Positions 51,947-63,926 are shown, numbered from the stretch's first letter. The stretch: DNA of 64,000 bases from Proteus sp. FME41 (GCF_014897315.1 NZ_JABUYL010000003.1:208352-272351); one strand, 5' to 3'. Translations and numbers: made by a program. The notes: generated by a model not told the origin, from the letters alone.

Positions 51947-53656
51947 ATGAAAACAATAAAACAATTTTTCTATTTAGTTTCACCTTTTTGGGGGCGGCGT
52001 GCCGCCCTTTACTGCTGGTTTCTATTGATTGTCTCTTTGACCTTAACCCTGTCATCCGTCTGGTTTAACGTCAAAATGAATGAATGGAATGGCGGTTTTT
52101 ATAACGCATTACAACAACTTGATGGGCAAGCGCTCTACAAGCTTCTTCAACAATTTGTCATTATCATTGCGGGATTAATTACTGTTGTGGTAATGGGCGA
52201 TTTCTTACGTCAAAAAATGGTTATTCGCTGGCGCGAAGGTATGACAGAACAAGTGCTTGATCGCTGGTTATCAAAAAACAGTAAGCACTACATGTTAAGA
52301 CTAACTTCTCAAGAGCCTGATAACCCGGATCAGCGTATTGCAGAAGATATTCGTTTACTGATCGAATCAACAATGCGTTTAACTGTGACATTCTTACACT
52401 CGTTACTTACGCTTATCTCTTTTGCCACCATTCTTTGGTCACTGTCTGGCGCTATCTCTTTCACATTAGGAGGTAGCGAGTGGACAATTCCAGGGTATAT
52501 GTTCTGGGCTTGTATTATCTATACCATTATCGGGATCACTATTACGCAGTTTATTGGTTCACCTTTACGTAAAATTAATATGGATAAGCAGCGTAAAGAG
52601 GCCGATTACCGTACTGCGCTTATTACACGTAAACAACACGGTGATGCCATTGCGGGTCAACGGGGTGAAATGAGTGATCGCAATGAATTAATGGGGCGTT
52701 TTTTAGGCGTTATTCGTAACTGGAATAGCCTTATTCGTTATGAAAGAAATCTGGCATTCTTCACTGTCGGCTATCAACAAGCCACCGCAATGGCGCCGAT
52801 TATTTTTGCCTTACCTAAATTCCTTGCTGGCGAATTAATGCTAGGGGGATTAATGCAATTAAGACAAGCCTTCTCTAGTGTTGCAGGTGCATTAAGCTGG
52901 TTTATTTTCTCTTATAAAGAAATTGCAGCTTGGCAAGCAACGGTGACTCGTCTTTATAATTTTGTAGTCCTGTTAGAGCACGATCATGAGCCAGAAGTCG
53001 CAGATTTAAATGACAAACAAACTAAATTAAAAGCCAATCTGTCTCTGTTTATGCAAGATGACAGCCTATTAATTCAAGATATTAACTTCTCTGTAAAAGC
53101 AGGTGAGTTAACCGTTATTGAAGGCTGCTCAGGTTTAGGTAAATCAACACTGCTTAGAGCATTAAGTGGGCATTGGCCTTATTTCAAAGGGGAAATTCAG
53201 CGCTCACCAAATACGAGTTGGATCCCACAGCGTATGTATCTGCCTTTTGCTCGTTTAGACAGTTTGCTTGCTTATCCTTGCCAACCAACTCAATTTTCCG
53301 CTAAAGAGTACGAAAAAGTGCTTCACTTAGTTGGCTTAGACAAAATCAAAAATCAGCTTTTACTTGAAACGGATTGGACAACTCGTCTCTCTGGCGGTGA
53401 GCAACAACGCCTTATTTTTGCCCGATTATTACTGAATCAACCTGAACTTATTTTATTAGATGAAACCACCTCTGCCCTTGATGAACAAAATGCCTTAAAC
53501 ATGTTGCAGTTACTAAAACAACATCTGCCAACTGCAGGTATTGCCTTAGTGAGCCACCAGCGCTTTACACATGTGATTGCAGATAATGTGATTTCACTCA
53601 AAGCCCCTACCGTGTCCTCCTCTCAACCTGCTGGAATTACCGAATATGTATCGTAA
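51947..53656 (+). CDS. yddA: ABC transporter of the SbmA/YddA type (ABC_membrane_2)
   Basis: 569 residues (E. coli YddA 561). Membrane domain (about 1-330) of the ABC_membrane_2 family with NEWNGGFYNALQQLD and NPDQRIAEDI; ATPase with Walker A EGCSGLGKSTLL (about 390), signature LSGGEQQRLIFARLL, and Walker B LILLDETTSALD, where the usual Pro after Glu is replaced by Thr, typical for this subfamily. The H-loop is VSHQ. The gene overlaps the PqqL gene by 11 bp. Position between receptor and protease suggests inner-membrane import of the processed product; the transport direction is inference. Confidence 0.88.
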   Translation: MKTIKQFFYLVSPFWGRRAALYCWFLLIVSLTLTLSSVWFNVKMNEWNGGFYNALQQLDGQALYKLLQQFVIIIAGLITVVVMGDFLRQKMVIRWREGMTEQVLDRWLSKNSKHYMLRLTSQEPDNPDQRIAEDIRLLIESTMRLTVTFLHSLLTLISFATILWSLSGAISFTLGGSEWTIPGYMFWACIIYTIIGITITQFIGSPLRKINMDKQRKEADYRTALITRKQHGDAIAGQRGEMSDRNELMGRFLGVIRNWNSLIRYERNLAFFTVGYQQATAMAPIIFALPKFLAGELMLGGLMQLRQAFSSVAGALSWFIFSYKEIAAWQATVTRLYNFVVLLEHDHEPEVADLNDKQTKLKANLSLFMQDDSLLIQDINFSVKAGELTVIEGCSGLGKSTLLRALSGHWPYFKGEIQRSPNTSWIPQRMYLPFARLDSLLAYPCQPTQFSAKEYEKVLHLVGLDKIKNQLLLETDWTTRLSGGEQQRLIFARLLLNQPELILLDETTSALDEQNALNMLQLLKQHLPTAGIALVSHQRFTHVIADNVISLKAPTVSSSQPAGITEYVS

Positions 53657-56444
53657 ATTACTGATTATTTCAGTCAGTCTTTCACTTTTAGGGTGTGCGG
53701 CAAGCACTCCTAATCAAAATGACAAAAGTACGCTATTACTGCGTTCTGATGTTCGCCATTTTACGCTCGATAATGGTTTAGACGTCTACTTACTGCAACG
53801 CTCACAAACGGGTGTTGAAATGCGTCTTTTGGTAAAAAGTGGTTCTGTTCAAGAAGATGAAAAACAGCTCGGTTTTTCACACTTTACTGAACATATGGCA
53901 TTTAAAGGGACAACCCATTTCCCCGGTACAACCGGCTTTAAGCAACTTGAAAGCTTAGGGATGAAATTAGGTAGCCATGTCAATGCGGCAACTAGCCTAA
54001 ATGCAACCACCTATAAATTGTCATTACCAAATGCGAACCCAATCCAAATTAAAACAGGGTTAAAAATTCTATCAGACTGGGCGTTTGAAATGACATTTGA
54101 CCCTCTTGAGTTTGATAAAGAGCGCCCTGTTATTGTCGAAGAGTGGCGTTTACGCCAAGGCATTGGTTTTCGTATTAATCGTCAGCTAGAAGAATTACGT
54201 TATTACGGTAGCCGTTATCTGGATCGTGATCCTATTGGTGATCTGGAAATCGTAAAACATGGCGATGTCAAAGATGCAAAACGCTATTACGATACTTGGT
54301 ATCAACCAGAAAGAATGGCATTAGTGCTGGTAGGTAACTTTAATCAAGGCGACGCTATTGCCGATATCAAACAACTGTTTAACGCTAAAAATAGCGAAAA
54401 CAAAGGAATTGATGACCCATCTTGGCACAATTTTATCGATCATAACGATCTACTGGTTAAAACAATTTTCGACAAAGAGCAAGGTTCACGTATTTTACAA
54501 TTCACCTTACAACGGACTTTGCCAGCACCTTTAAACAGTCGCCAAGGCCAATATGAAGACTTAATGGATTCATTATGGCTCTCGATTTTAAATCAACGCT
54601 TCTCCACTATTGTTGATAATGGCTTAATGGCCTCTATTAGCGCCAATGCACAAGGTGCCATGCTAGATGCTCGTCGTTCACAGCAACTGATGATTGCGCA
54701 TCCTAAAGGTAATGACTACCAAGGTGCATTAGATATTTTATTTACAGAAGTTCAACGTTTAGCGACGGTGCCGGTAACCCAAGAAGAGCTAGATAATGCG
54801 CGTAATGCGATGCTAAAACGTCTAAGCCAACAAGCCGCGGGTGAAGAACGTTATGAGCATGATTATTTAGCAAACCAAATCACGACTGCAATTGAATTGG
54901 AAATGCCAATTCAAACGAAAAAACAGGCGCTAAATTTAAGCTATCAATTAATCAATAAAGTGACCCCTGAAGCATTGTCCGCTTATTTCGCTCAATATCT
55001 AAAACAGTCCTCGCCTAGAGTTGCTGTTGTTGGCCCTGATAGTGATATTAATTCGTTTAATGCAGCCAAAGCGGTACAACGTTGGCAAGAAATTAGGCAG
55101 TCAAACCCAGGTGTATTTAACCTTAAAACGCAAGCTGTTGTGTTAGATATCAAGCCTGAACTTACAGGCTCTATTGTGTCAACCCAATCTCTTCCAATTG
55201 AAAAAACACAAGAGTGGACACTGAGCAATAACGTAAAAGTGATTGTGAAAAATGACAATTATCTTAAAGATAATATTCAAGTTTCACTACGTATTCCGGG
55301 AGGATCATCACTTGAAACGAATCAAAGCTTAGGTATGGTGCAATGGGCATTAAAATTACCCGAGGTAAGTGGATATGGTCATTACAATGCACGCGAATTA
55401 GCGTTATTTACCAAGCAACACCAAGTAAGTTTACGTCCTTACAGTGAACTGTTATTTCATGGTTTTCGGGGTGAAGCACCGATTGATGAACTCGAAACCT
55501 TGCTAACACTGATGCACTTAAAAATCACGTCTCCACAGTTTAATGGTGAAAAATTAGAGCAACAAAAGCAAGCCATGGCATTAGGTATTTCAAAAAACCC
55601 AGTTGAGCGGACTTTTTTAGATAATATCAATAAAGAAAGCTACCAAAATGGTGAACGCCTCGTGGTTTCCTCTCAAGGTGCTTGGAATCAATTTACCGCT
55701 CAACAATTACAACAAACAAATCAAATGATTTTGGGACAACCCGCTGATATGACATTGGTTATCAGTGGCCCAGTCAATCTTAACCAAGTCAAACCCCTTA
55801 TAGAGCGCTGGATTGCAAGCCTTCCAACACGTTCAGAACAGCGTCTATTCTGGGCCGATCCTGCCATTAATCCAAAACTGACCTCATTTAGCAAAACATA
55901 CCCTATCGCAAGTAGCGATAAAAGTATGATAAGCATTCAATATGCAGCACCCGCTCAATGGTCACAGCAACACGTATTAGCACTAAACTTACTGGATACA
56001 GTCATTAGCCAACGCTTAAGACTTAATCTACGTGAGCGTGCTGGAGGAATTTATTCCCTCGGTTTCTCTGAAATGATCACTAAAGTACCTACCAGCTACT
56101 ATACCGGTCGTTTAAATTTCACCGCGTCACCAGAACGTGCCGATGAGCTTATCACTCTGGCACGTAAAGTCGTCAACGATGTTAAGCAATCAGGTATTAC
56201 AGAAAAAGAGTTACAAGAAGCAAAAAATATTTGGCTAACGGAGAACTTACAAGTCAATGACAGTGCAAGCTATTGGACTGAAGCACTTGCGCAAGTTGCA
56301 ACTGATGATAAACAATATCAGCGTTTACTTACTGATCCATCCATCATTAAAGTATTAAGTGTAAATGATATCAACCAAGTGGCACGCCAATGGTTAGGTG
56401 AAAATGAGAAAGTATTTAAATTAACACCGCCAAATCAAAAGTAG
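53646..56444 (+). CDS. pqqL: M16-family zinc protease, PqqL-like, predicted lipoprotein
   Basis: 932 residues (E. coli PqqL 931). Two M16 halves; the active N-terminal half has the inverted zinc motif HFTEH (79-83) and the third ligand Glu in FDKERPVIVEEW (about 159). The C-terminal half lacks the zinc motif, as in the family. Residues 1-17 form a lipoprotein signal (SLSLLGC, Cys17, followed by Ala), suggesting anchoring in the outer membrane facing the periplasm. E. coli PqqL and Pectobacterium FusC belong to protease-associated import systems where an imported iron protein (ferredoxin) is cleaved in the periplasm. Start overlaps yddA by 11 bp. Confidence 0.92.
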   Translation: MYRKLLIISVSLSLLGCAASTPNQNDKSTLLLRSDVRHFTLDNGLDVYLLQRSQTGVEMRLLVKSGSVQEDEKQLGFSHFTEHMAFKGTTHFPGTTGFKQLESLGMKLGSHVNAATSLNATTYKLSLPNANPIQIKTGLKILSDWAFEMTFDPLEFDKERPVIVEEWRLRQGIGFRINRQLEELRYYGSRYLDRDPIGDLEIVKHGDVKDAKRYYDTWYQPERMALVLVGNFNQGDAIADIKQLFNAKNSENKGIDDPSWHNFIDHNDLLVKTIFDKEQGSRILQFTLQRTLPAPLNSRQGQYEDLMDSLWLSILNQRFSTIVDNGLMASISANAQGAMLDARRSQQLMIAHPKGNDYQGALDILFTEVQRLATVPVTQEELDNARNAMLKRLSQQAAGEERYEHDYLANQITTAIELEMPIQTKKQALNLSYQLINKVTPEALSAYFAQYLKQSSPRVAVVGPDSDINSFNAAKAVQRWQEIRQSNPGVFNLKTQAVVLDIKPELTGSIVSTQSLPIEKTQEWTLSNNVKVIVKNDNYLKDNIQVSLRIPGGSSLETNQSLGMVQWALKLPEVSGYGHYNARELALFTKQHQVSLRPYSELLFHGFRGEAPIDELETLLTLMHLKITSPQFNGEKLEQQKQAMALGISKNPVERTFLDNINKESYQNGERLVVSSQGAWNQFTAQQLQQTNQMILGQPADMTLVISGPVNLNQVKPLIERWIASLPTRSEQRLFWADPAINPKLTSFSKTYPIASSDKSMISIQYAAPAQWSQQHVLALNLLDTVISQRLRLNLRERAGGIYSLGFSEMITKVPTSYYTGRLNFTASPERADELITLARKVVNDVKQSGITEKELQEAKNIWLTENLQVNDSASYWTEALAQVATDDKQYQRLLTDPSIIKVLSVNDINQVARQWLGENEKVFKLTPPNQK

Positions 56445-56465
56445 CTCATTAACGTGTTGAAAATA

Positions 56466-56499
56466 AAACGCCCAGTTTAAAAGAGTAAACTGGGCGTTT
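56466..56499. terminator. bidirectional terminator pqqL / doxX-like gene
   Basis: Perfect 14-bp inverted repeat AAACGCCCAGTTTA / TAAACTGGGCGTTT with a 6-bp loop. Confidence 0.85.
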
Positions 56500-56559
56500 G
56501 TTCATCAATTTTAATCAAGTGGCAATGAAGTAATTCAAAAATATTGATTATAAAATTTA

Positions 56560-56976
56560 TTAATCTTTTTTAACTGCAAAACGGCCGCTACCTAAAAACA
56601 TCACTGCTATCGCCGCAAATAAATAAAAACCTGCACTTTCTGGCGCCCATCCCCCTGTTTTCGGATTTAATGCAAATAAATCACCAGAATGAACCATCAA
56701 TACAGCAACAAACATGGTGCCTGCTAACACAAATGCTGAAGCACGTGTAAATAAACCAATAATCAGCAGGATAGGTGCTATTACTTCTCCTACTACAGTG
56801 CCATAAGCGATAAACGCAGGTAGGTTAAAATTAGCCAACATACCTTGAATACCCGCTAATCCACCGGGTTCCATTTTATGAAGCCCATGCAATAACATTA
56901 AAATACCAAGAGAAACACGCAGTATCAGCTTACCCAAGTCAGAACAGTCAACAAGTTGATTAAATTTATTAATCAT
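56560..56976 (-). CDS. DoxX-family membrane protein
   Basis: 138 residues with four predicted membrane helices. DoxX pattern: LILRVSLGILMLLHGLHKM (about 17-35), GEVIAPILLIIGLFTRASAFVLAG (about 63-86) and GSGRFAVKKD at the end. DoxX proteins are poorly characterised; some act in quinone or sulfur redox reactions or oxidative-stress complexes. A second, less similar DoxX gene (yqjF) lies at 63469. Divergent from fadH, about 270 bp apart. Confidence 0.9.
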   Translation of the reverse strand: MINKFNQLVDCSDLGKLILRVSLGILMLLHGLHKMEPGGLAGIQGMLANFNLPAFIAYGTVVGEVIAPILLIIGLFTRASAFVLAGTMFVAVLMVHSGDLFALNPKTGGWAPESAGFYLFAAIAVMFLGSGRFAVKKD

Positions 56977-57213
56977 AACGTCTCCAAATTCAAAATAATG
57001 ATGTGTGTTTTAAATACGTATTAATAGGTAGCCACCATTATATGATGAATAATTATGAATGAGTGTAATTTTTATTATCATTATTTGTTCTCATTAAGGG
57101 ATTACTTAGATTATTATCGTTTCGTAACGCCCTATTCACCTTTTCCATGATTAAGATCACAACTTATTAACATAATAACCTCTTAATCACTGACTTCTCG
57201 TTATGCTATAGAT

Positions 57214-57230
57214 ATCTCATCTGACCAGTC
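57214..57230 (+). promoter_or_regulatory. FadR-operator-like site of fadH
   Basis: TCATC-T-GACCA matches the FadR core TGGTC-N-GACCA at 8 of 10 positions with a perfect right half, 16 bp before the fadH start. FadR and ArcA control of fadH is known in E. coli. The rest of 56977-57213 shows only AT-rich DNA. Confidence 0.55.
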
Positions 57231-57233
57231 TAA

Positions 57234-59264
<2,031 letters not shown>

Positions 59265-59288
59265 CGATACTTACTTTATGAAAAAAGA

Positions 59289-59310
59289 AACCCCACATAA
59301 ATGTGGGGTT
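59289..59310. terminator. bidirectional terminator fadH / sstT
   Basis: AACCCCACAT-AA-ATGTGGGGTT between convergent genes, flanked by A-run and T-run. Confidence 0.85.
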
Positions 59311-59368
59311 CTATTTTTATTATTGATTATTATTTTTACTGCTCTTCCTGTCTGACTACTTACCCTTT

Positions 59369-60622
59369 TTACCCATTATTTTTTTCAGTTAATGGATTAT
59401 CTGAAATACGGTTATCTTCAGCAATACAGACTGTTGCGGTAAAGAGAACATCTGTTGATGAGTTCAATGCTGTTTCTGCTGAATCTTGTAACACACCAAT
59501 CATCACACCCACGGCAACCACTTGCATCGCGATATCATTGCTAATACCAAACATGCTACAGGCCAGTGGAATTAACAGTAGAGATCCCCCCGCAACACCG
59601 GATGCACCACATGCACAAATTGCAGCAACAAGGCTCAATAATAATGCAGTAGGCACATCAACAGGCATACCCAGTGTATTTACTGCCGCTAATGTCAAAA
59701 TAGTAATGGTGATTGCCGCCCCCCCCATATTGATGGTCGCACCTAATGGAATGGAAACAGAATACGTATCCTCATCCAAATTCATACGACGACACATGGC
59801 CATATTGACAGGAATATTGGCTGCTGAGCTACGTGTAAAGAAGGCAGTTACACCACTTTCACGTAAACATGCCCATACTAATGGATATGGATTACTGCGG
59901 ATTTTCCAAAATACAATCAGTGGATTGACGACTAAAGCCACAAACAACATACAACCAATCAATACAACAAGAACTTGCAGATAACCGGCCAAAACCTCAA
60001 AACCCGTGGTTGCAATTGTGGATGACACTAAACCGAAAATACCGATAGGGGCTAAACGAATAACAACACGTACTAAGTTTGTTACAGCATCAGCTAAATC
60101 TTGCGTTAACGCTTTCGTGGTATCACTTGCATGGCGTAATGCTAAACCTAACCCAATAGACCATGCTAAAATCCCCATGTAGTTACCATTGATAAGCGCA
60201 TCAACAGGATTCGCAACCACATTAATTAATACCCCTTTAAGCACTTCAGCGATATTTTCAGGTGGCGATAATTGTGATTCGTTTACCACGAGCGTCAAAA
60301 CAGATGGGAACATAAAGCTTGCAGCAACCGCGGTTAATGCTGCAAAGAAGGTTGCTAACAGATATAAAATTAATACGGGACGAATATTTGATTTTTGCCC
60401 TTGCCGGTGATTAGCAATCGACGCCATAACCAGTACCCATACAAGTATAGGTGCAACGGCCTTCAACGCACTAATAAACAGAGTACCTAATAAGCTCATC
60501 ATCTTGGCTGCATCTGGAGCTAACCAAGCCAGTAAGATCCCTGCCACTAAACCAACGAGTATTTGTTTGACGAGACTTCCCTTAAAGAACAGGCTGAAGA
60601 CTCTGGATTGTTGTTTATCCAT
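59369..60622 (-). CDS. sstT: serine/threonine:Na+ symporter
   Basis: 417 residues (E. coli 414). Dicarboxylate/amino acid:cation symporter family; sodium-coupled serine and threonine uptake. About eight helices plus two re-entrant loops; [14 protein letters not shown] and the [21 protein letters not shown] loop are the family motifs. Start at ATG 60622 (MDKQQSR); the longer frame to 60661 has no family support. Confidence 0.96.
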   Translation of the reverse strand: MDKQQSRVFSLFFKGSLVKQILVGLVAGILLAWLAPDAAKMMSLLGTLFISALKAVAPILVWVLVMASIANHRQGQKSNIRPVLILYLLATFFAALTAVAASFMFPSVLTLVVNESQLSPPENIAEVLKGVLINVVANPVDALINGNYMGILAWSIGLGLALRHASDTTKALTQDLADAVTNLVRVVIRLAPIGIFGLVSSTIATTGFEVLAGYLQVLVVLIGCMLFVALVVNPLIVFWKIRSNPYPLVWACLRESGVTAFFTRSSAANIPVNMAMCRRMNLDEDTYSVSIPLGATINMGGAAITITILTLAAVNTLGMPVDVPTALLLSLVAAICACGASGVAGGSLLLIPLACSMFGISNDIAMQVVAVGVMIGVLQDSAETALNSSTDVLFTATVCIAEDNRISDNPLTEKNNG

Positions 60623-61358
60623 AGCTATTCCATTACTTAAAATAATATTTAAAAAAGGCATTTTTGAGTGTTTGCAATGCCAGTATAAGGAATTGAATCG
60701 TGCTGAAAAGCTGATTATGCAAAATATACAGCATTAACCGTTATTGTTAACAAATAAATAACATATCTGTGATCATAATGGGATTTTGTTCTTTTTAACA
60801 TACCAGCAAGAACAAGAAGAAATTATTATTATCAGTAAGTTATACTTAGTCGTATTGTATACCCTTTATTTTATATCTCTTCTTTTTTGTTATTTTAATC
60901 CGTTGATAGACTTTTTTATTAACATTATCACTAACAATTGATTACTATACTCATTCGTGTTTCGAATAAATAATAAACAAAAAAAGATGAGTAATATAAA
61001 TAAGATAACGTTTTATTTTTTCTTCATTAGAATTAAAAATTTCTCTTTTCATTCTCAAAATAGTACTTAATATCGCTTTCATATTAATGACTTTCTTAAG
61101 GTTTCCTTTTTAAAAATCACCTACTCTGAACTCAAAAAGAGATTAGATGTCTATTTTTAAAGATCCACTACCAATGAATAAGTTATATCGTCATGGAGTT
61201 GAAAAATTTTCTGTCTAGTTTTTACTGATTTTGTTAGAGTGTTGCTGTTTTAAACAATGAAAAATAGACCCTATGAAGTGGAAAACGGGTAAATAGATTA
61301 CAACACTGATTGATTTTATATTTATCCCCAAATGACTCAGTTTTAGGAAGCCTTTTAT
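60623..61358. other. divergent intergenic region sstT / yqjA
   Basis: 736 bp, very AT-rich. Promoters for both neighbours must be here. I see no RNA gene, strong terminator or operator. A 23-codon frame at 61147-61218 with a weak GAGA before it is not convincing. Confidence 0.5.
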
Positions 61359-62015
61359 ATGGAAATCGTAAGAGAGCTCTTCTTGGCGCTATGGCATCAA
61401 GATTACGAAACCTTAGCTAATCCTTCATTAATATGGATTATCTACATTTTATTATTCACCATACTATTCCTAGAAAACGGAGTATTACCCGCGGCTTTCT
61501 TACCAGGAGATAGCTTATTAATTTTAGTGGGTGTGTTAATTGCTAAAGATACAATGGATTTTCCATTAACCTTACTTATTTTAACCGCAGGCGCGAGCCT
61601 AGGATGTTGGTTGGGATATCTTCAAGGGCGATGGCTCGGAAATACAAAATTAGTACGTAGTTGGCTATCGCATTTACCCGAACACTACCACCAACGTGCC
61701 CATGGTCTTTTTCATCGCCATGGTTTAGCCGCATTACTTATCGGCCGCTTTTTAGCCTTTGTCAGAACATTATTACCTACCATTGCTGGCCTTGCTGGAT
61801 TGAATAATACGCGCTTTCAAATTTTCAATTGGTTAAGTGGTCTTTTATGGGTTGGCATATTAACCTCATTAGGTTATTTATTAGGTAACAGCCCACTATT
61901 TCGTCAATATGAACACCACTTAATGAATTTCCTTATGCTATTACCTCTCTGTCTGTTGGTAATAGGATTAGTAGGTAGTGTCTGGGTTGTTATTCAAAAG
62001 AAAAGAAAAGCTTAA
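61359..62015 (+). CDS. yqjA: DedA-family membrane protein YqjA
   Basis: 218 residues (E. coli 220). DedA proteins are proton-dependent membrane transporters, with a role in undecaprenyl phosphate or phospholipid recycling; YqjA is needed for alkaline and antimicrobial tolerance in E. coli. Motifs: [16 protein letters not shown] (about 42-58), and [20 protein letters not shown] (about 127-146) with conserved Arg and Pro. In E. coli mzrA follows yqjA; here no mzrA is seen. Confidence 0.94.
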   Translation: MEIVRELFLALWHQDYETLANPSLIWIIYILLFTILFLENGVLPAAFLPGDSLLILVGVLIAKDTMDFPLTLLILTAGASLGCWLGYLQGRWLGNTKLVRSWLSHLPEHYHQRAHGLFHRHGLAALLIGRFLAFVRTLLPTIAGLAGLNNTRFQIFNWLSGLLWVGILTSLGYLLGNSPLFRQYEHHLMNFLMLLPLCLLVIGLVGSVWVVIQKKRKA

Positions 62016-62075
62016 TACCTATCAAATAACATCAAGATTATCTTACTCTGATTATATTGTAAGATAAAAAGCAAA

Positions 62076-62108
62076 GGCCTGTTTCATCTTATTGAGCAGG
62101 TCTTTTTT
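62076..62108 (+). terminator. yqjA terminator
   Basis: GGCCTG ... CAGGTC stem with partly paired interior, followed by TCTTTTTT. Confidence 0.7.
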
Positions 62109-62275
62109 ATGTCAAAATACAGATTATTTAATCTCTTCTAATACTCTTGAAATCAAAAACCAAATTAAGATTTATCTCTTTTTTTTACTATTAAGTCGCT
62201 ATTTAATTTCATAAAGCAGTAAAATTAGTCTATTGTTATAAGTATCACATTCTATCTCTACTAAAGGAGTTACTT

Positions 62276-62581
62276 ATGTCTCATCAACGTTCAAATGAAG
62301 ATCTGCGCGGTGAATTAAAATCTCTTGCTGATACTCTAGAAGAAGTACTGAACTCCTCTGCAGATAAATCCAAAGAAGAAATTCAAAGTCTACGTGAAAA
62401 GGCAGAGTCCGCATTAAAAGGCTCTCGCGCAAGACTAAGTGATGCAGGCCGAGAAATCGTCGATAACACCAAAGAAATGGCAGGAAAAGCGGATAACTAC
62501 GTTCGTGAAAACCCATGGACAGGTATCGGTATTGGCGCAGCTGTCGGTGTTGTTCTTGGTGTTCTACTCGCCAAGCGATAA
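62276..62581 (+). CDS. yqjD: YqjD/ElaB-family tail-anchored protein
   Basis: 101 residues, same as E. coli YqjD. Long amphipathic helical region (about 5-75, DUF883) followed by one C-terminal membrane helix NPWTGIGIGAAVGVVLGVLLAKR with glycine-rich packing. In E. coli YqjD anchors ribosomes to the inner membrane in stationary phase. AAAGGAG lies 9 bp before the ATG. First gene of yqjDEK(F), 6 bp before yqjE. Confidence 0.95.
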   Translation: MSHQRSNEDLRGELKSLADTLEEVLNSSADKSKEEIQSLREKAESALKGSRARLSDAGREIVDNTKEMAGKADNYVRENPWTGIGIGAAVGVVLGVLLAKR

Positions 62582-62587
62582 TCGATT

Positions 62588-62998
62588 ATGAGTGATACTC
62601 AAAGACCACAGGGCCCCGCTTCCGGGGTTCTGAATTCTCTTAGTAAAATCGGTGCCATTGTTTTAGGCATGGTAGAAACACGCCTACGCCTAATCGCCAT
62701 TGAGCTAGAAGAAGAAAAAACCACTCTGATCCAGCTTATCCTTATGGCGGGAGTTACTTTGTTGCTCACTGCATTTGGCTTAATGAGCTTGCTTATACTG
62801 ATTTTTTGGGCTATTCCCCCTGAATATCGGATTTATGCTTTAGCGACCACAACAGCTATTTTACTTTTCTGTGCACTTATTGGTGCCATCATGACATTAA
62901 GAAAAGCGCGAAATTCCACCTTGTTAGGCGAAACTCGTCAGCAATTGGAATTAGATAAACGTCTTTTGGAGCAATATCATGATGAACAAACAAAATAA
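62588..62998 (+). CDS. yqjE: YqjE-family inner-membrane protein
   Basis: 136 residues (E. coli 134). Phage-holin-like superfamily: an amphipathic N-terminal helix with ETRLRLIAIELEEEKTTLI, two membrane helices (about 52-76 and 82-105) and a basic/acidic C-terminal tail. Function unknown. Overlaps yqjK by 20 bp. Confidence 0.93.
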   Translation: MSDTQRPQGPASGVLNSLSKIGAIVLGMVETRLRLIAIELEEEKTTLIQLILMAGVTLLLTAFGLMSLLILIFWAIPPEYRIYALATTTAILLFCALIGAIMTLRKARNSTLLGETRQQLELDKRLLEQYHDEQTK

Positions 62999-63284
62999 GC
63001 AAGCAATTCTCGCAAGACGTAAAAAGCTGTTGTTGAATAAAATTCAGCAACAGCGTTCTGATTTAGGGCAAAGCACACAAATTTGGCTTGATGTTACCGA
63101 GCCTTATGATAAAGCATGGCGAATTTTAGTTTCCTTAAAACCAGCTCTTTTGGTCGGTGCCAGTTTTATTTCTCTTTATAGTATTAAGCACCCTAAAAAA
63201 ATCATACGATTAGGGCAACGCGCTATAGGTGCGATTGGCTTAATTCGAGCAATACAGAAGTCCTTCAAAAAAACCTCAGATTAA
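62979..63284 (+). CDS. yqjK: YqjK-like protein
   Basis: 101 residues (E. coli 99). Basic, starts with an RRKKLLLNKIQQQRSDL stretch, then one possible membrane helix (about 56-70, LLVGASFISLYSI). Function unknown. Starts within yqjE; a second ATG one codon later is equally possible. Confidence 0.88.
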   Translation: MMNKQNKQAILARRKKLLLNKIQQQRSDLGQSTQIWLDVTEPYDKAWRILVSLKPALLVGASFISLYSIKHPKKIIRLGQRAIGAIGLIRAIQKSFKKTSD

Positions 63285-63468
63285 TCATCAATTTTTTTGT
63301 CTAAGAATGTTAATTCTTCTTAATATCCTCTTTTTTAATTTCCCTCTATTGTATATCTCACAGCGTAGCCGTGGTTGTTAATTCTAAAAATAGAGAATTA
63401 TCCAACGAAAATACAAATATAAATCAATATACATTGCAGATAATAGAGTTAGATTAGGAATAAATATC

Positions 63469-63861
63469 ATGAAAAAATTTGAAGACATTGCGTTATTAAT
63501 TGCCCGTATTTTAATGCCGATTTTATTTATCAGTGCAGGCTACGGAAAAATTGGTGGTTACGAAGGTACACAGCAATATATGCAAGCAATGGGTGTCCCT
63601 GGTTTCTTATTACCACTAACTATTTTATTAGAATTAGGCGGTGGATTAGCTATCTTATTTGGCTTCTTAACCCGTACAACGGCTATATTTACCAGCGTCT
63701 TTACTCTCTTAACCGCGTTGCTATTCCACAGCAATTTTGCTGAGGGTATGAACCAATTAATGTTTATGAAAAACATGACAATTGCAGGTGGATATTTATT
63801 ACTGGTTGTGACAGGCCCGGGTAAATGGAGCTTAGATCGTATTTTCAATAAAAACTGGTAA
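63469..63861 (+). CDS. yqjF: DoxX-family membrane protein YqjF
   Basis: 130 residues, same as E. coli YqjF. Four membrane helices; DoxX pattern ARILMPILFISAGYGKIGGYEGTQQYM and LELGGGLAILFGFLTRTTAIF. Follows yqjK after 184 bp, so it may have its own promoter in 63285-63468, in which I see no other gene. Confidence 0.94.
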   Translation: MKKFEDIALLIARILMPILFISAGYGKIGGYEGTQQYMQAMGVPGFLLPLTILLELGGGLAILFGFLTRTTAIFTSVFTLLTALLFHSNFAEGMNQLMFMKNMTIAGGYLLLVVTGPGKWSLDRIFNKNW

Positions 63862-63877
63862 TAACGAATTTAGCAAT

Positions 63878-63905
63878 AAAAAAGATCCCCTAGGGGATCT
63901 TTTTT
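63878..63905. terminator. bidirectional terminator after yqjF
   Basis: Perfect 28-bp palindrome, AAAAAAGATCCCCT and its complement, with T-runs on both strands. Confidence 0.9.
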
Positions 63906-63926
63906 TTGTTGATAAAGATTTTTTAA

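Noticed and set aside
59301..59984. 227-residue plus-strand frame opposite sstT
   Set aside because: Starts in the fadH/sstT terminator region and lies wholly antisense to a well-conserved transporter; no family pattern.
61147..61218. 23-codon frame between sstT and yqjA
   Set aside because: Weak ribosome-binding site, no recognisable motif, chance level in AT-rich DNA.
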